Source: Sporodiniella umbellata (lineage: Eukaryota; Mucoromycota; Mucoromycetes; Mucorales; Rhizopodaceae). Taken from it: a stretch of 64,000 nucleotides of DNA. The stretch lies in NCBI GenBank assembly GCA_025677835.1, contig JAIXMR010000129.1, positions 1 to 64,000 of the forward strand. Reading direction: 5' to 3'. Positions 36,463 to 47,433 of this stretch are shown here, piece by piece. The first letter of the stretch is position 1, and every line of letters begins with the position of its first letter. Below the pieces are notes generated by a model, which did no database searches, was not told the DNA's origin, and saw only the letters and a program-made list of their open reading frames with translations. The translations under genes were made by a program, and so were the position numbers.

Positions 36463-37816
36463 ATGTCTAAAGTAATATCGCTTATCTATAAGTGCCATAT
36501 CTGTCATACCTCGTCTGTTGATGCGCCCCGATTGAGACGGCATTTACTTAAACAACACAGCATTTCAGTTCCCGGCACTGCGACTGGCAAAAGAAAATAC
36601 GACACTGAAGAATTTACTTACGTCAAGTGCTTAGGAAAAAGAGAAAATTCGTCAACTGAAAAGCAACATGCTTGTCCATCATGCTTTAGTCATTTCCCAT
36701 CGATGGCAGATTTTCAAGAACACGTAAAAAGTCACATTATAAGCAAAAGAGCAACGACAGAATTGTCCCAAGAAACTGATAATGATGGTGTTGTAAATAT
36801 AGCAACGAGTAAAAATGTTCTATCTTTCATGATGTCAAAATCATACCCATTTAATGCATCGATAATTTCTGCTGAAGCCGCAAAATCGTTATCAACTTTA
36901 ATAACATTCATAAAAGAAGACCCACCAACATTAAGTACGTTGATGGAGATGGATAAGGTACACTTATTTGTTCTTGAAGCTTTAGAACAACCGTATGAAA
37001 GATTACCTCAATTTTTATGGACTTTCGATAAAGAACTCATTGAAAATCCTGATCAAAGAACGATTATACAAATTATTCAATACATATTAACCGATTTCTC
37101 TGGCAAATGTTACAGAGTTGGAAGTAAGATAGGTTGATCGAAATTTTGGATCGTTGGTTAACATGTTTTGTATTGTAGAAACACTGGATAATTATGAAAG
37201 AACATTTTTCATTGATCGTGTGGTACCAATTTTTCAGAATATGGGAGACCAAACAGGATTAATATCATTTAAATGGTGTGAAATTTTTTCTCAAGGATTT
37301 GCAGCATTTAGTATATTGAATGGTCAATCAAGTACAACACGCTATGTCGATGGGATGGGATATACCGTTGCGGACAATCAAGAATGCGTTGTAATAGAAT
37401 CAGCAAGTGGTCCAGTAAAAGAAAGAAGAGATAAAACGGAGGATGACTCATTGAAACAGCTACACACCTGCATTTGTGTATTACATTCGGTTATTAGCTG
37501 TTACCCAAATGCTTCCATTAATATGATGAAGAAAGTACTAGCTTTTGGGATCAATATCGTCAAGACAACCATTATCTTATCAACATTAAATATAAACGAA
37601 GCTGGTGATGGCTACGTTTTTAAAGAGCTCGAAAGCTGTCAAATACCAACTAATTATGAAGATCGACAGAAATATTTACGTCTCTTTAATTTCATTGCAA
37701 ATTTTATTCTGTTACTGAAAGATCAAAATCAAGTTTTTCAACAACTGAAAAATGAGCATTATGGTACTATTCCAATTGATAAATCTTTCACAATCAGATC
37801 TATATTTAAAAATTGA
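36463..37816 (+). CDS. C2H2 zinc-finger protein of the terminal-inverted-repeat element
   Basis: Two exons, 36463-37132 and 37179-37816 (435 aa); the intron joins GSKI to ETLDNYERTFFIDR. The N-terminus has two C2H2-type fingers (CHICHTSSVDAPRLRRHLL... and CPSCFSHFPSMADFQEHVKSH). The C-terminal half starts with RTFFIDRVVPIFQ. It contains a conserved-looking block VDGMGYTVADNQE followed by CVVIESASGP and then DDSLKQLHTCICVLHS. The order Asp-Gly, then a strand ending Glu, then Lys is reminiscent of a PD-(D/E)XK nuclease core, but this is inference from pattern only. Similar orphan proteins are, from memory, widespread in Mucorales. It lies centrally between the 58-bp repeats, so it may be the element's mobilising protein. 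Not a recognised family. Confidence 0.7.
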
Positions 37817-38963
37817 TATTACTTCACCGGTTTTTTGTCTAAATCGTGTCAAACAATTTGCCATCGAATACCTATACCATGTAAAGTATCAATCCTCTTA
37901 TCGCATGTATAGAACCAAACAAAGCAATCTCTTCATCGTTTCATATAAATGCGCGCTCGATCTTCTTCAAAATTACATCTATTTTGATTGTCCTAAATTC
38001 TTCACAACTTTGCCTTGAATCATATAGCTGTTAATGATAAAATATATGGTTGTGTGCCTTTCCTTTGCATCTTTGTTATTTTATGATGGTGTTTCTATTT
38101 CGTCTGTTCTATACACATTGCTGTTATAAATAAAAGAAAAGATAAAGAGTGTCCCCCGACACACAAATTCAAACCTTAATTCTCATATGGAGGGGCATAC
38201 ATAGATTGAGTGCACACACACACACACACACTTATGTCTTCCTATATCTAAGGCCAATATGTCTCCTTAATTACTTTTATAAAGTCCAATGTGTTTATTC
38301 CTTTATTACTTGAAAGACATTAGATGTCCAACGATGTTCTTTTAGGTTCAGTTGTAAGAATAAGAAATCGAATTACTCGTTGTCAGGCGAATATGTAGAT
38401 AAAGACAAGCTATCATTAGAAACTATTCTTCTCTTATTCTGCTGAAAGATAAAATACCCAGAGAACTTCTTTTTGCTACGAGGTGATCATTAGTGTTCAA
38501 ACGTTACATGAGTTTATGAATGTCTATAACTGCCGTTCCTTTGTTCTTCTACAACCGCCAGAGTTTACCATTCCAATATGCTAATTGAAAAATTATTTAC
38601 AGACAAGAAAACATATGCATCTTATACATTCTTTCGAGGAGCGAGATTTATTGATTCGCCCGTCAACAACAATGGCTGCGTAGTTTATGATAATCAATAG
38701 CAGAGCTATGGTGTTTGAACATCCGAGACGTCCTACCGAAACAAGTATGTTAGTCGTTAAGTTCAAGTACACCAATACGCAATCTTAGGGCCAAGAAAAC
38801 AAACATTCCTTTGGTCCATGAAAGAGAACCCGACCACTGAATCGCTAAGCAATAATCACCCTGTTAGTCTAGCTCGATGAGCTGCATCAGTCTAATTTTA
38901 CAAAGAAAAGCACTACTTGATAAGCAGAACAGAGTAGGCAACCTGAACAACAGGGCCCGCTCA

Positions 38964-39021
38964 GGTTTTCGACATTTCTATTGTCAGTCAGTCTATATAA
39001 TTATTTATGTTATTCTTTCTT
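38964..39021. repeat. Right 58-bp terminal inverted repeat
   Basis: A perfect reverse complement of 36018-36075. Confidence 0.9.
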
Positions 39022-39038
39022 GAATATACTTTGGCTTA

Positions 39039-39190
39039 TTATGCTACTGGGTGTGGTGATTTAACTGTCTCATCTTTTTCTACTTCAGCATTCTTCTCTT
39101 CTTTAATCTTACGTTTGAACACAACACCACCATTCTCGTCTTTATAAACGACTGCGAGTTGTTTCTTTCTTTGTTGGAGAGCTTCTATTT
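39039..39190 (-). pseudogene. Orphan 3' exon remnant just outside the element
   Basis: On the minus strand an uninterrupted frame from about 39190 to the stop at 39041-39039 encodes a Lys/Glu-rich C-terminus (QQRKKQLAVVYKDENGGVVF...ETVKSPHPVA). The composition is coding-like, and no start or upstream exon is present. The family was not recognised. It may be a gene end truncated by insertion of the neighbouring element. Confidence 0.4.
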
Positions 39191-39284
39191 TTTTATTTTA
39201 TTTCATATTTCAGAATATTACAGATCTCATTAATTGTATTTGCAAGTTGCACCATGGCGATTGACTGTCAGATCACCACAAGGC

Positions 39285-39438
39285 TGGCCTAGACTCATTT
39301 ATGCTTCTACAGGCTTCTAAGGGCCTATATAGGCTTATAGATCCAGACTGACCTAGGTTAACCCAGACTGACCTAGGCTAACCTAGGCTGACATATGCTA
39401 ACATAGGCTGACTCAGGCTAACATAGGAGAAACGCCCT
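39285..39438. repeat. Degenerate tandem repeat, unit about GCTAACATAGGCTGAC
   Basis: About eight imperfect alternating copies of 'ctaacctaggctgac'-like 16-mers occur in a row. An inverted, shorter array of the same unit lies at 39668-39712. Together they flank about 230 bp of AT-rich DNA. Confidence 0.75.
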
Positions 39439-39667
39439 ATACTATATAAAGTTATATATTTTGTTGGATAGCTTAAATTCAGAATTAATATTATTTTCAA
39501 AAATTAGGGAGAATTCTGAAATATGACTATTTGTTCTAGCCTGGAAGTCTTTAAAAAAGAACAAGATTCTAAAGGAATTGAAGTTACTTGACCGGATCAT
39601 GTATTTAAGAGAAAAAAAAAGAATCAAAACAAATACAAATTTCACTGAAATTGAGACGCTTCTCTAG

Positions 39668-39712
39668 TCTATGTCAGCCTATGTTAGCCTATGTTAGCCT
39701 GGGTCAGCCTAT
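39668..39712. repeat. Inverted shorter array of the 39285-39438 repeat
   Basis: GTCAGCCTATGTTAGCCTAT-type units, the reverse complement of the left array. Confidence 0.75.
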
Positions 39713-40542
39713 TATGATAAAGAAGCAGACATTTAAGCTTTTCGAATTACCTTTTTGCCACAAGCTTTAAATAATCAGAAGACTGATTTATAATAGAGAT
39801 TTTTCAGAACTTTGTGTGTAGAAAAATTAGTCTTTGAGCATTTTCTAGCCTGACTGAATTATAGCTAACAAAAAGCCTAACAACCAAAAAAAAGGAAAAG
39901 GCGATAAGCAGGTATATTTGGTCATTTTAATGTGCTATTGTACACAGCCTTCAAAGTATTTCTTGGCAGTATTTAGAAAAAAGACTACTAGTAAAAAAAC
40001 ATACTACACAACAGCAAGCTCTTGAACCATTGTGGAATATAAAGACGGAAGAGTCTATACTAAATCCATAAAATATAACCGCGCTGCTACACACCAAAGC
40101 AAAGACAAAACCTTTGTTATTTAAAAAAAAAGAACAGAAATTACCAAAACCAGTTCAAAAAACTTCTCAAATATCACATACTCTGTTCGACTAGCACTAG
40201 AGTTTATAATATTATATGAAAATAATCGCAGCGGTAGTATCTTAAATTGCAACCCATGGAAGCTTACAGAGCGGATTGATTTTAGTCCTTGTAAGTTTTT
40301 GTTTACAAAAACGTAAATTCACGCAATAAGAATGAAATGTTCCAATATTTTTGGCTTAAATCAACAACTTTTCAATAAATGAGACTGAAATAACTATATC
40401 ATACACTCATACAAAACAAAGAAGGATGCTATTAGGTGGAAAAGGCCCATGTATAGATAGAATATCGTTCACCGAAAGTGCGTCCTACGAGCCTAAAAAG
40501 TGCGCTTATTTTACTGCTCAATTGCTATATGCTTCATTTTGC

Positions 40543-40590
40543 GACCCTCTCAAGCCTTTTGGCTAAGATCGAATGCTTAGTTTTACCAAA
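40543..40590 (+). pseudogene. U2 snRNA 5'-end-like fragment
   Basis: The 16-mer CCTTTTGGCTAAGATC (40555-40570) equals the highly conserved start region of spliceosomal U2 snRNA. It is preceded by CTCTCAAG, similar to the U2 TTCTCGG, and followed by weakly similar sequence. The branch-point-recognition stretch GTAGTATCTGTTC is not preserved, so this is not a functional U2 gene. Confidence 0.45.
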
Positions 40591-40927
40591 ACAAAAAAGG
40601 TTTAGGGTATCAATAAAAATGAAGGGTAGGTGCGGCCAATTTTGCTTAACGTACTACATTTACAACTTTAAGATAATAGGAGGCAAAGTAGAATGATTTG
40701 CTAAACGTGGTCTATATGTGATAAATACTCCATTCCCGAGAATTTCAAAAGAATCGCACATGTATGTTTTTTCATATACATTCAATAAATTTCCCGTTAT
40801 GATGTCCGTGATATCTTGTTGTTTAAAGAATATCTTGCAAACTTTCTCGCTGTTCAAGTAGTCTTAAGAAGAAAGTTGGTGGTTAGACATAAAAAAATAA
40901 AACCTTTAACAGGTTTGGTAGTTGCTT

Positions 40928-40960
40928 AACAGAAGCGTAACAGAAGCGTAACAGAAGCGT
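40928..40960. repeat. Three tandem copies of AACAGAAGCGT
   Basis: Three exact 11-bp units in a row, followed by AAC. Confidence 0.85.
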
Positions 40961-41159
40961 AACAAAGCCATGTTCTGACGCTGGAACTTTGCATGAGACC
41001 ACAACATTGAATATAACTACAGTCTAATTGAAAGCGCAGCTTTAGTCTTACTTTGTCGATAATTTGAAGCCAATAGGATTATATATTGCTTATATGGAAG
41101 GTATGGGGTTAGAACACTTTGTAAAATCGATGCTCAAACGAAGAGAGTAAATGTTAGCG

Positions 41160-41640
41160 CCTAGAGTGCTATTGTAGGAGAAGTTTAATAATATTATCCA
41201 AAAAAGAAGTTACACTTTGTGCTAGGAACTGGCAGAAAATCTTAAGCCCTCAAGAAAAAGGACAATACCAGTGGCGACTTCCTTAAATACATAGAGCAAG
41301 TCTTCACGACACTTGATACGGCTAACATGGACTACAGGCTTCTAGTTTTTGATAATGCATCTGCTCACAGGGCTACATTTATTGAAGATTGAGTTGGTCA
41401 ATATGGCTATGGGCCTCTCTTTTTGCCTCTCTTATTCTCCTTTTTTAAATTCAACCAAAGAGCTTTGGTCCAAGTTAAAGGCTTTTGTAAATAGCGGCCC
41501 CTCTTCTGTCATGCAGAAAGAAAAAACCTCTGAGCATATTCGCAACGCGTCATTCTACATCAGCAGAGAAGGCTGTGAAAGTTGAATAGGTCATTCTTTG
41601 GCGTTCTGCCAAAGATGTTTCGATTGTGAAAAAAGATTAT
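41160..41640 (+). pseudogene. Tc1/mariner-type transposase relic
   Basis: In shifted frames the + strand encodes GDFLKYIEQVFTTLD, LLVFDNASAHR (the second catalytic Asp region), LFLPLLFSFF and NSTKELWSKLKAFV, ending with ISREGCES. That is the order found in Tc1-like DDE/DDD transposases (D-N-A-x-H, then PPYSP-x-LNP-like, then WS-x-K). Frameshifts and stops break it several times. The N-terminal half was not found. Confidence 0.65.
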
Positions 41641-41821
41641 AATATATAAAATAAAAAACATGTGCCGAATCCCTAGATTGGTGGCCCATTTTCGTATTAA
41701 ACGATCCAATATTATGACAATAACCAATTTTTTTTTATAGAGCCAGCCTTTTTTCGTTGGCTGTATCCTGAAATATGACAATAAACTAATAGTTGTCTTA
41801 TCCAGTCAACTATGGATAATA

Positions 41822-41967
41822 AAACTCGAATCTGTGATATAAGAAACCTCCTCTCTGCTGTTTATAGAGAGGTAGTAGCTGATAAGACAGAGCCAAAGGG
41901 CTTGTTTTTTTTTTTTTTTTTTTAAAAAAAAGGGCCAAGAAAAGATGTGCTTAGCCTTTTATTATGT
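41822..41967. repeat. Left copy of an imperfect inverted pair (partner 47434-47577)
   Basis: About 145 bp, roughly 80% identical to the reverse complement of 47434-47577 by eye. Both include the stretch GATAAGACAGAGCCAAAGGG, a T/A homopolymer and AGATGTGCTTAGCC. Confidence 0.7.
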
Positions 41968-42136
41968 TAAATACACAAACTCTGAAAGTGCAGACAAAAA
42001 CTAGCAACAAAGTTTTTGGAAATATCATCTGACTATAATTTCGCTTTTTAAGTATTTATAATGAACACAAAGCTGTATACAAAACTTTCAAACTTTACGC
42101 AACTTTACTGCAATTATACTGACAGACAGTTACTAT

Positions 42137-43462
42137 TTACTGTCTTGCTTTCTGTAAAGATAGCGATAAAGTTTTTAACCTAAATCCACTCTTAAACATG
42201 TCCCGTTTGAGCTCAATCAAATAGTCAGATATCTCTTCTTTAGTCTCTAAACCTAGCTTGGGGGCTATGTACTTCATCGTACCTTCTATTCCTTTGATGA
42301 AAGCCCATATAAACTTCTTAGACAAAAGGGTACCGTCGTCTTATTTATATAGCCAAAGATTAATTGTTATTCGACCTTTTTTTTCTGTCCACTTACTTGT
42401 AATGAAGTCTATAGGAATTTTTTGTACTATTTTTATGTTGTTGTTTGCTAATGCCATGCTTTCTAGCTCGTATAAAGCATTAGGAAGCTGACCTCTTTCA
42501 GCAGAAAAGCTATTCACTGTACAGTTAAAAGTTAAAAAACGTATTTTCAACAAGTAAACACGCTACTTGTTGTCATTATTTGATAACAGATAGAGTTTGT
42601 ATCTTTTGATGGCTAAAAAGCAAAGATTTGTTATAAGTAAAAACAAAGGCTAAAAATTTATTTTTCAAACAAGTGTTTTATCGACTTACCACAGTAGCGC
42701 ACTCAACAAACTGAACCATTCCTCCAGATTTTGTGACTCGTATAGCTTCTCTGATAGCGGTTGGCCACTCATCGGCTCGAAGGGCATAGAAGAGAAACCT
42801 CATGATAACAAATTCAAATGTGCTGTCTTCGTATGGTAGTCTTTGAGCTACATTGCCATAAGCGTATTCGATGTGAGGAAGCTTCTGGAGTATATCAGGA
42901 GTATCTATGATATCGCAGCCATGATATATGCAGTTTGGATACTCAGAGCTCATGTCCTATATAACGCGTGGATTGAATATTCAGGAAGTAAACGCGTAGG
43001 CGTTTAGCTAACTTACTGCTAACCAGGCACCAGATCCACATCCTATATCCAATACAGATATGCCTCCTTCAAAGTCCAGCGTTTCTTTTACACTAGAACT
43101 CATATTGCTATCAGAGTATTTTAACATTATCTCTTTATATGCATATATTTATATACATACCCACTCAATAGCTCTTTGAAACAAAAATGTTGCTACAAAA
43201 CGTACATGTCAGTTTTTTGCCTTCGCAATATGCTTTGCTTTACTCCTGTCAGTCTATCCTGCTCATCTTTGTCTTTAGGTAGCCAATAAACAGAGTTTTT
43301 ATCACTATGAAACTCCCTTTTTGTAACTACGGATTCGGGACTTATAGCTGTGTGTAGTTCTGTATTTAGAGTATCTATATCCATCGATGCAAAATCTACT
43401 GCTTTCAATCTTTGTTGAGTTTCAACTTTTGAAGATTTTAAAAAAGCAATACAGTTTCCCAT
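42137..43462 (-). CDS. Class I SAM-dependent methyltransferase, putative acylated N-terminus (copy 1)
   Basis: Seven exons on the minus strand: 43462-43244, 43192-43161, 43107-43017, 42956-42690, 42612-42567, 42516-42397, 42339-42137 (325 aa). Motifs: REFHSDKNSVYWLPKDKDEQ, DRLTGQHFCFKELLSG (across intron 1) and the SAM-binding motif VLDIGCGSGAWLA. Further motifs are CDIIDTPD, NVAQRLPYEDSTFEFVIMRF and a GGMVQFVE strand. This is the architecture of fungal UMTA/LaeA-like methyltransferases. An apparent stop after MYVL lies in intron 1. The N-terminus MGNCIAF matches the N-myristoylation pattern, with Cys4 able to be palmitoylated, which would place the enzyme at a membrane. The substrate is unknown. 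Four decayed or intact relatives lie in this window. Confidence 0.85.
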
Positions 43463-44593
43463 TTTGACAGTTATTGTATAAACATTGAGTAAATAAAATA
43501 AAAAAAAAATAAAAAACTAACCTTAAGTTAGATAAAAGAACACAAACAGAAGAAAAAAAAACAGCTTTCTTCTTAAATGTACAGATTGAGATCTTTTTGT
43601 GGTTCGTACTACATTAAAGTGAAAGTATGTCTGTCTCAAAAACAGCGTCAATAGTAAAGGAAGACATCGTGGTATTGTTAATAAAATTTAAAGCTCGAAT
43701 TTTCGTTTATTCAATAAAAAATAGGGTTAAGCAAATATGTTCTTATTTTATAGACTAAAAAACTTACTCATAAAATTTCAAACTTCAAAGTATTGAAAGC
43801 TATATAATGATTCACTTTTTGAAAAGTTTTTTTTGTATGCTGTATTGATTTTTTGAGTAAAAGGATCGTCTGATCCATACAGGTCTTGCTCTGCTAAACA
43901 CAATCTTATTACGAACAAGACTGCTTTAAATATAATACGATGATCGATGAAAAATTATTTGAAATGGCTGACAAGAGAATATGTTATGTAGATACGAATT
44001 ATATGAAGTATTAAAAACATTACACGAGAGCAGAGGATCTTTGTTGTTCCCACCCTCCTCTTCCCTTTACTATTATTTTATTATTATGTTCTCACAAAGA
44101 AGATGGAGTCAATATTATAGTCAAAAAAATTTAGTTTATATATATTTATACGTAGTACAAGTTCGATAAAACAATAAAAAGAATGATAACAACAAAGATC
44201 CGACAGCTCGAAGTGTAATATTATGTAATATTGTTAATTATTGCTACCTTGGGTATATAGTTGTTTTGGTATCCACAATTATTTTTTATCTTACTTTTTT
44301 TTTTTTTTTTTTAGAAATATATCTTTGGTATGGTTTTTCTTCGCTCTTTTTTTCTCTCTAAGTAATTAAACAACTAACTTCCATTTACTTTATTTTATAC
44401 AGTATATAAAGGAATAACTGATCTTTCAATAAAAAAGCAAAAGCGGTATTCAAACAACACAACAGCAAAATGACTCCGAATATAGCGCAAGAGATGTAGT
44501 TTCAACCATACATCAATCAAGGTGCAATGACAAATGCCATTAATCGATATTACCAAGTTCAGGTACAAAAAATTCAACTTCCGTTGATATTGT
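43463..44593. other. Upstream region of methyltransferase copy 1 and AT-rich spacer
   Basis: The first 120 bp upstream of the ATG resemble the region before methyltransferase copy 3 (both have AAGAAGAA..., a T-rich tract and GTCAAAATGGG). The remainder has no recognised gene. Confidence 0.5.
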
Positions 44594-45060
44594 TTATATG
44601 TTCTGTAAGCCTCTCGGATCCACTTTTGGACTCGTTTGTAACTTTACAAAGTAGTTCATACTTGTGTTATTTACCAAACATATTCTGTATAGACGCATAT
44701 TTTCAGTAGGTATTGATACATGTTTGAGAGCGAGTATAAATACTACAGGGAAGGTTTGATAACGACGATAAGCCATTACACAGTAATGAACAACTCTTGC
44801 CATTAAATTGAAATCAACTGTTCTCTCAACTTCAACGGTTACAGGCGGTTGCTTTAGAGATTTATCTAAGGTTTCATATAATATATCTGATCTTGATCCG
44901 TCAGACCATTCTGCGTCTCCAACCCTGTAATTGTCACTATTAACATCCAAAACGGCAGTCGTAATTTTTTTACAAAAGGATGTTTTAAAATAGTTTTACT
45001 GGTCTTGTCAATACCAGGACGCTCAATGAATGGAACTGTTGATGTTAACAGGGACTCCAA
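44594..45060 (-). pseudogene. Mucoralean repeat-family protein relic
   Basis: Two overlapping minus-strand frames together give ERPGIDKTSKTILKHPF, KKLRLPFWML and then, after a frameshift, ILYETLDKSLKQPPVTVEVE and YCVMAYRRYQTFPVVFI. From memory this matches an orphan family repeated in Mucorales genomes and thought to be transposon-linked. The frameshift lies near 44930-44960. Function unknown. Confidence 0.45.
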
Positions 45061-45276
45061 TTGAGAGTAAATTAATAACTTTCCTAGTTGAGAAGAACCA
45101 ATCTAAATCTAATAAAAACACTTTAAGTCTGGTAATGTTGTATTGAAAAATGACAACAACGAACTGCTTAAACAAGTGTTAGTAAAGACTAAACACGACG
45201 ATTTACAAGCAATGATAGTCGGGGCTGCAAATTTGTTTCACAACCTGAAAACCTAAAATGCCGGACAGAAAAACAA

Positions 45277-46000
45277 CTAACAATCAAGAAAAAAAAGCTC
45301 GTATATCTGCCGTTGTGTATTGAAATTGGAGTTAGAAGCCAAGTCACTAGAGCCCTGTAAAGCGCTGGAAAGGATATTTACAGTTTCAGATACATTGCAA
45401 ATTTGTTCGTTGGTAAACTCTATTGAACTATATTCAAAAGCGCTGAATACAGCTTCAATGCTACTAATTATATTTAAAACGCGACTTCTAGATGAGGACG
45501 TATTCGTTTCGATACTTTGTGATTGAGGTTGTACGATTGATGATCTGGTCAGGCAATAAGAAACTAGACACTTTAAATGAGCAAAAAAATGTAAATTTTG
45601 CGTGTTTTTGAAACCTACCTTGGTGGAGCCTAATACTTGTGTGCAAGTGACGAAGCAAGTACATGTGGTTACACGCGATTCTGTTCCATTTGAAATATCC
45701 ACAAGAACATGTCTTCGTTTCTTGGTTTAAGACCTCAATTTCATGAAAAAGGCCTTCAGCTGTAAAAGACTTTACTCTGTATATTCCATTATTACTGTAC
45801 TCAGTACAACTTCGTTCACGCTTTCTACGGCCAGTTCTCTTCTTCTTTCTCCTGGGCCCATTCTGCCGACAACAAGTGAAATCTTGCTGATGTTCTGAAA
45901 CTATTCAGGCTCCACATCATTTACAAGAATATATATCAAACGGCCAACTCTTCTGCTTCTTTTTCTGTCCAAAAAAGATGTGCGGATCACCACATCCATT
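45277..46000 (-). pseudogene. SWIM zinc-finger (Mutator-like transposase) relic
   Basis: Minus-strand sequence at about 45640-45760 encodes EIEVLNQETKTCSCGYFKWN then RIACNHMYLL, the C-x-C...C-x-H pattern of SWIM domains found at the C-terminus of MULE transposases. It is preceded by a basic run (PRRKKKRTGRRKRER). Stops interrupt the upstream part, and no catalytic domain is visible. Confidence 0.55.
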
Positions 46001-46439
46001 ATATTTTGCTTTTTTATTCTTTTCTCTTTCCGCCCGAACAGGCTCTCTGGAATATTTGCGAAATTTTTAATAACCTCTTAAAAATACCTGTCTATAAGGG
46101 AATGCAGGTTTTTCAATTTTTATTGGTCAGAAAAGGTACTCAAAAATTTTATTTTATTTACTTTCAAATAAGATTAAAGACATATTGTCAAAGTCTTTTA
46201 TTGTATTTCTAGCTCAATTTAAGTAAAAGGGGAATAAAATACTCTACATTACCTATTTTTGGTTATTTGTGTGTCTTATACGACTTTATAAGAAAGTATT
46301 CATTGCTGTATAGTATTACTAAACTGGCAGAACTAAACATAACATTATCCCCTCCCCTTCCAGTCTATAACTATTTTTCTGGATAAAGAAGCGCAAAGGT
46401 AATAAAAGTGAATTGTGCGTGCGCTATGTAATACTTCTT

Positions 46440-46880
46440 AACTTGTGTGACATCAGATATTACGCAGGCGGTTGAAAACGATAAAAAAACGTTCAGCGTG
46501 AGCCAAAAGGTATTAGGCCAGAAAGACGGTCATAGCTATTTTTTCAGTCTTTCTTCTTTCCGAGTGCTTATGAATGAGGCTACAGTCGTGGAAGTAATCA
46601 AAAGGCTTCTAAGTATCGCCTTTTATAATATAGCCGCACTATCGTACACGGAATTGTGTTTCGCCATTTATAAATCGATATTCAGCAGCTTCAACTCTAT
46701 AAGTTTCAGTTTACTCTTCAAAAGCGGTTTTGTTTTGAGGTTGTGCGATTTTTCTTGCAAGCGGACCACCAGTTTAAAACGTAGCTGCCAATTTGTGCTT
46801 TTTCCGATGACTGTTGAGTAGCCGTCATAGCGAGGCTCACTGCGGAAAGTTCTATCAACATTTTTGATTGTCACTTGACT
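46440..46880 (-). pseudogene. Unidentified repeat-family relic
   Basis: A minus-strand frame reads TIKNVDRTFRSEPRYDGYST then QLRFKLVVRLQEKSHN. It looks coding, and I recall similar sequences around mucoralean transposons, but I cannot name a family. Upstream continuation is broken by stops. Confidence 0.35.
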
Positions 46881-47433
46881 AAAAGTAGATATGCCTTCTA
46901 TGATTCTGTGGGTTTTATTCTTTTTTTTTTTGGGAAGTGAGGTGTGATACTTTTATTTTTTTTCTGACTCTGGACAATACATTTTTGTTAAAAGTAGCAA
47001 TTCGGTCATTTAGCTATTTTTTGTGTTTTCTTAACAACATCAGGGACTATAACGTCAGAATAATCTCTGAATTATCAAATATGAGAGGGTGTGGTCTTGG
47101 CTCGTGTCAAAAAATGAGTAGTTGTCTGCTTTTCGTTGGCCAGCTGTACAGACAACTGTACTGAGATGTCTTTAGGATCAGCTTCGGCTGGCTCTGTGTT
47201 GCAATGGAGCAGCCCTCTACAAGAATAATAACTAGTAACGCTGTTTTATTAGAAACCGCTTAAACTCTTTTCGAGAGTAACTATAGACTGTTTTTATGGG
47301 CTGAATGCTAAGGGTATCGTAAAGAGTGACTGTTTGAGTTCATGTTTTTAACTGGTTTAACCTTACTGGAACTGTTGAGTGGGCGTTCTTGAGATTGCCT
47401 TATACCCAAAGAAGAAAGATTTGCAATACTTCC
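46881..47433. other. AT-rich spacer inside the island
   Basis: No feature was recognised. Confidence 0.5.

Larger units (their letters stand above)
36018..39021. mobile_element. 3.0 kb element with 58-bp terminal inverted repeats carrying a C2H2 gene
   Basis: The termini 36018-36075 and 38964-39021 are perfect reverse complements over 58 bp, beginning AAGAAAGAATAACAT. Outside them similarity stops. Between them lies one good two-exon gene (36463-37816) with two C2H2 fingers; the remainder (37817-38963) is AT-rich without a recognised gene. No DDE transposase was seen. A target-site duplication could not be identified. The structure is that of a DNA transposon whose only protein is the zinc-finger protein. 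Confidence 0.75.

Noticed and set aside
37752..38018. A further exon of the zinc-finger gene downstream of 37816
   Set aside because: The reading frame overlaps the main frame out of phase, has no plausible splice junction and shows no family feature.
43190..43200. Apparent premature stop (TAG) after MYVL in methyltransferase copy 1
   Set aside because: It lies in a GTAAAG...TTTTGTAG intron. Splicing gives DRLTG joined to QHFCFKELLSG, and copy 2 supports the same junction.
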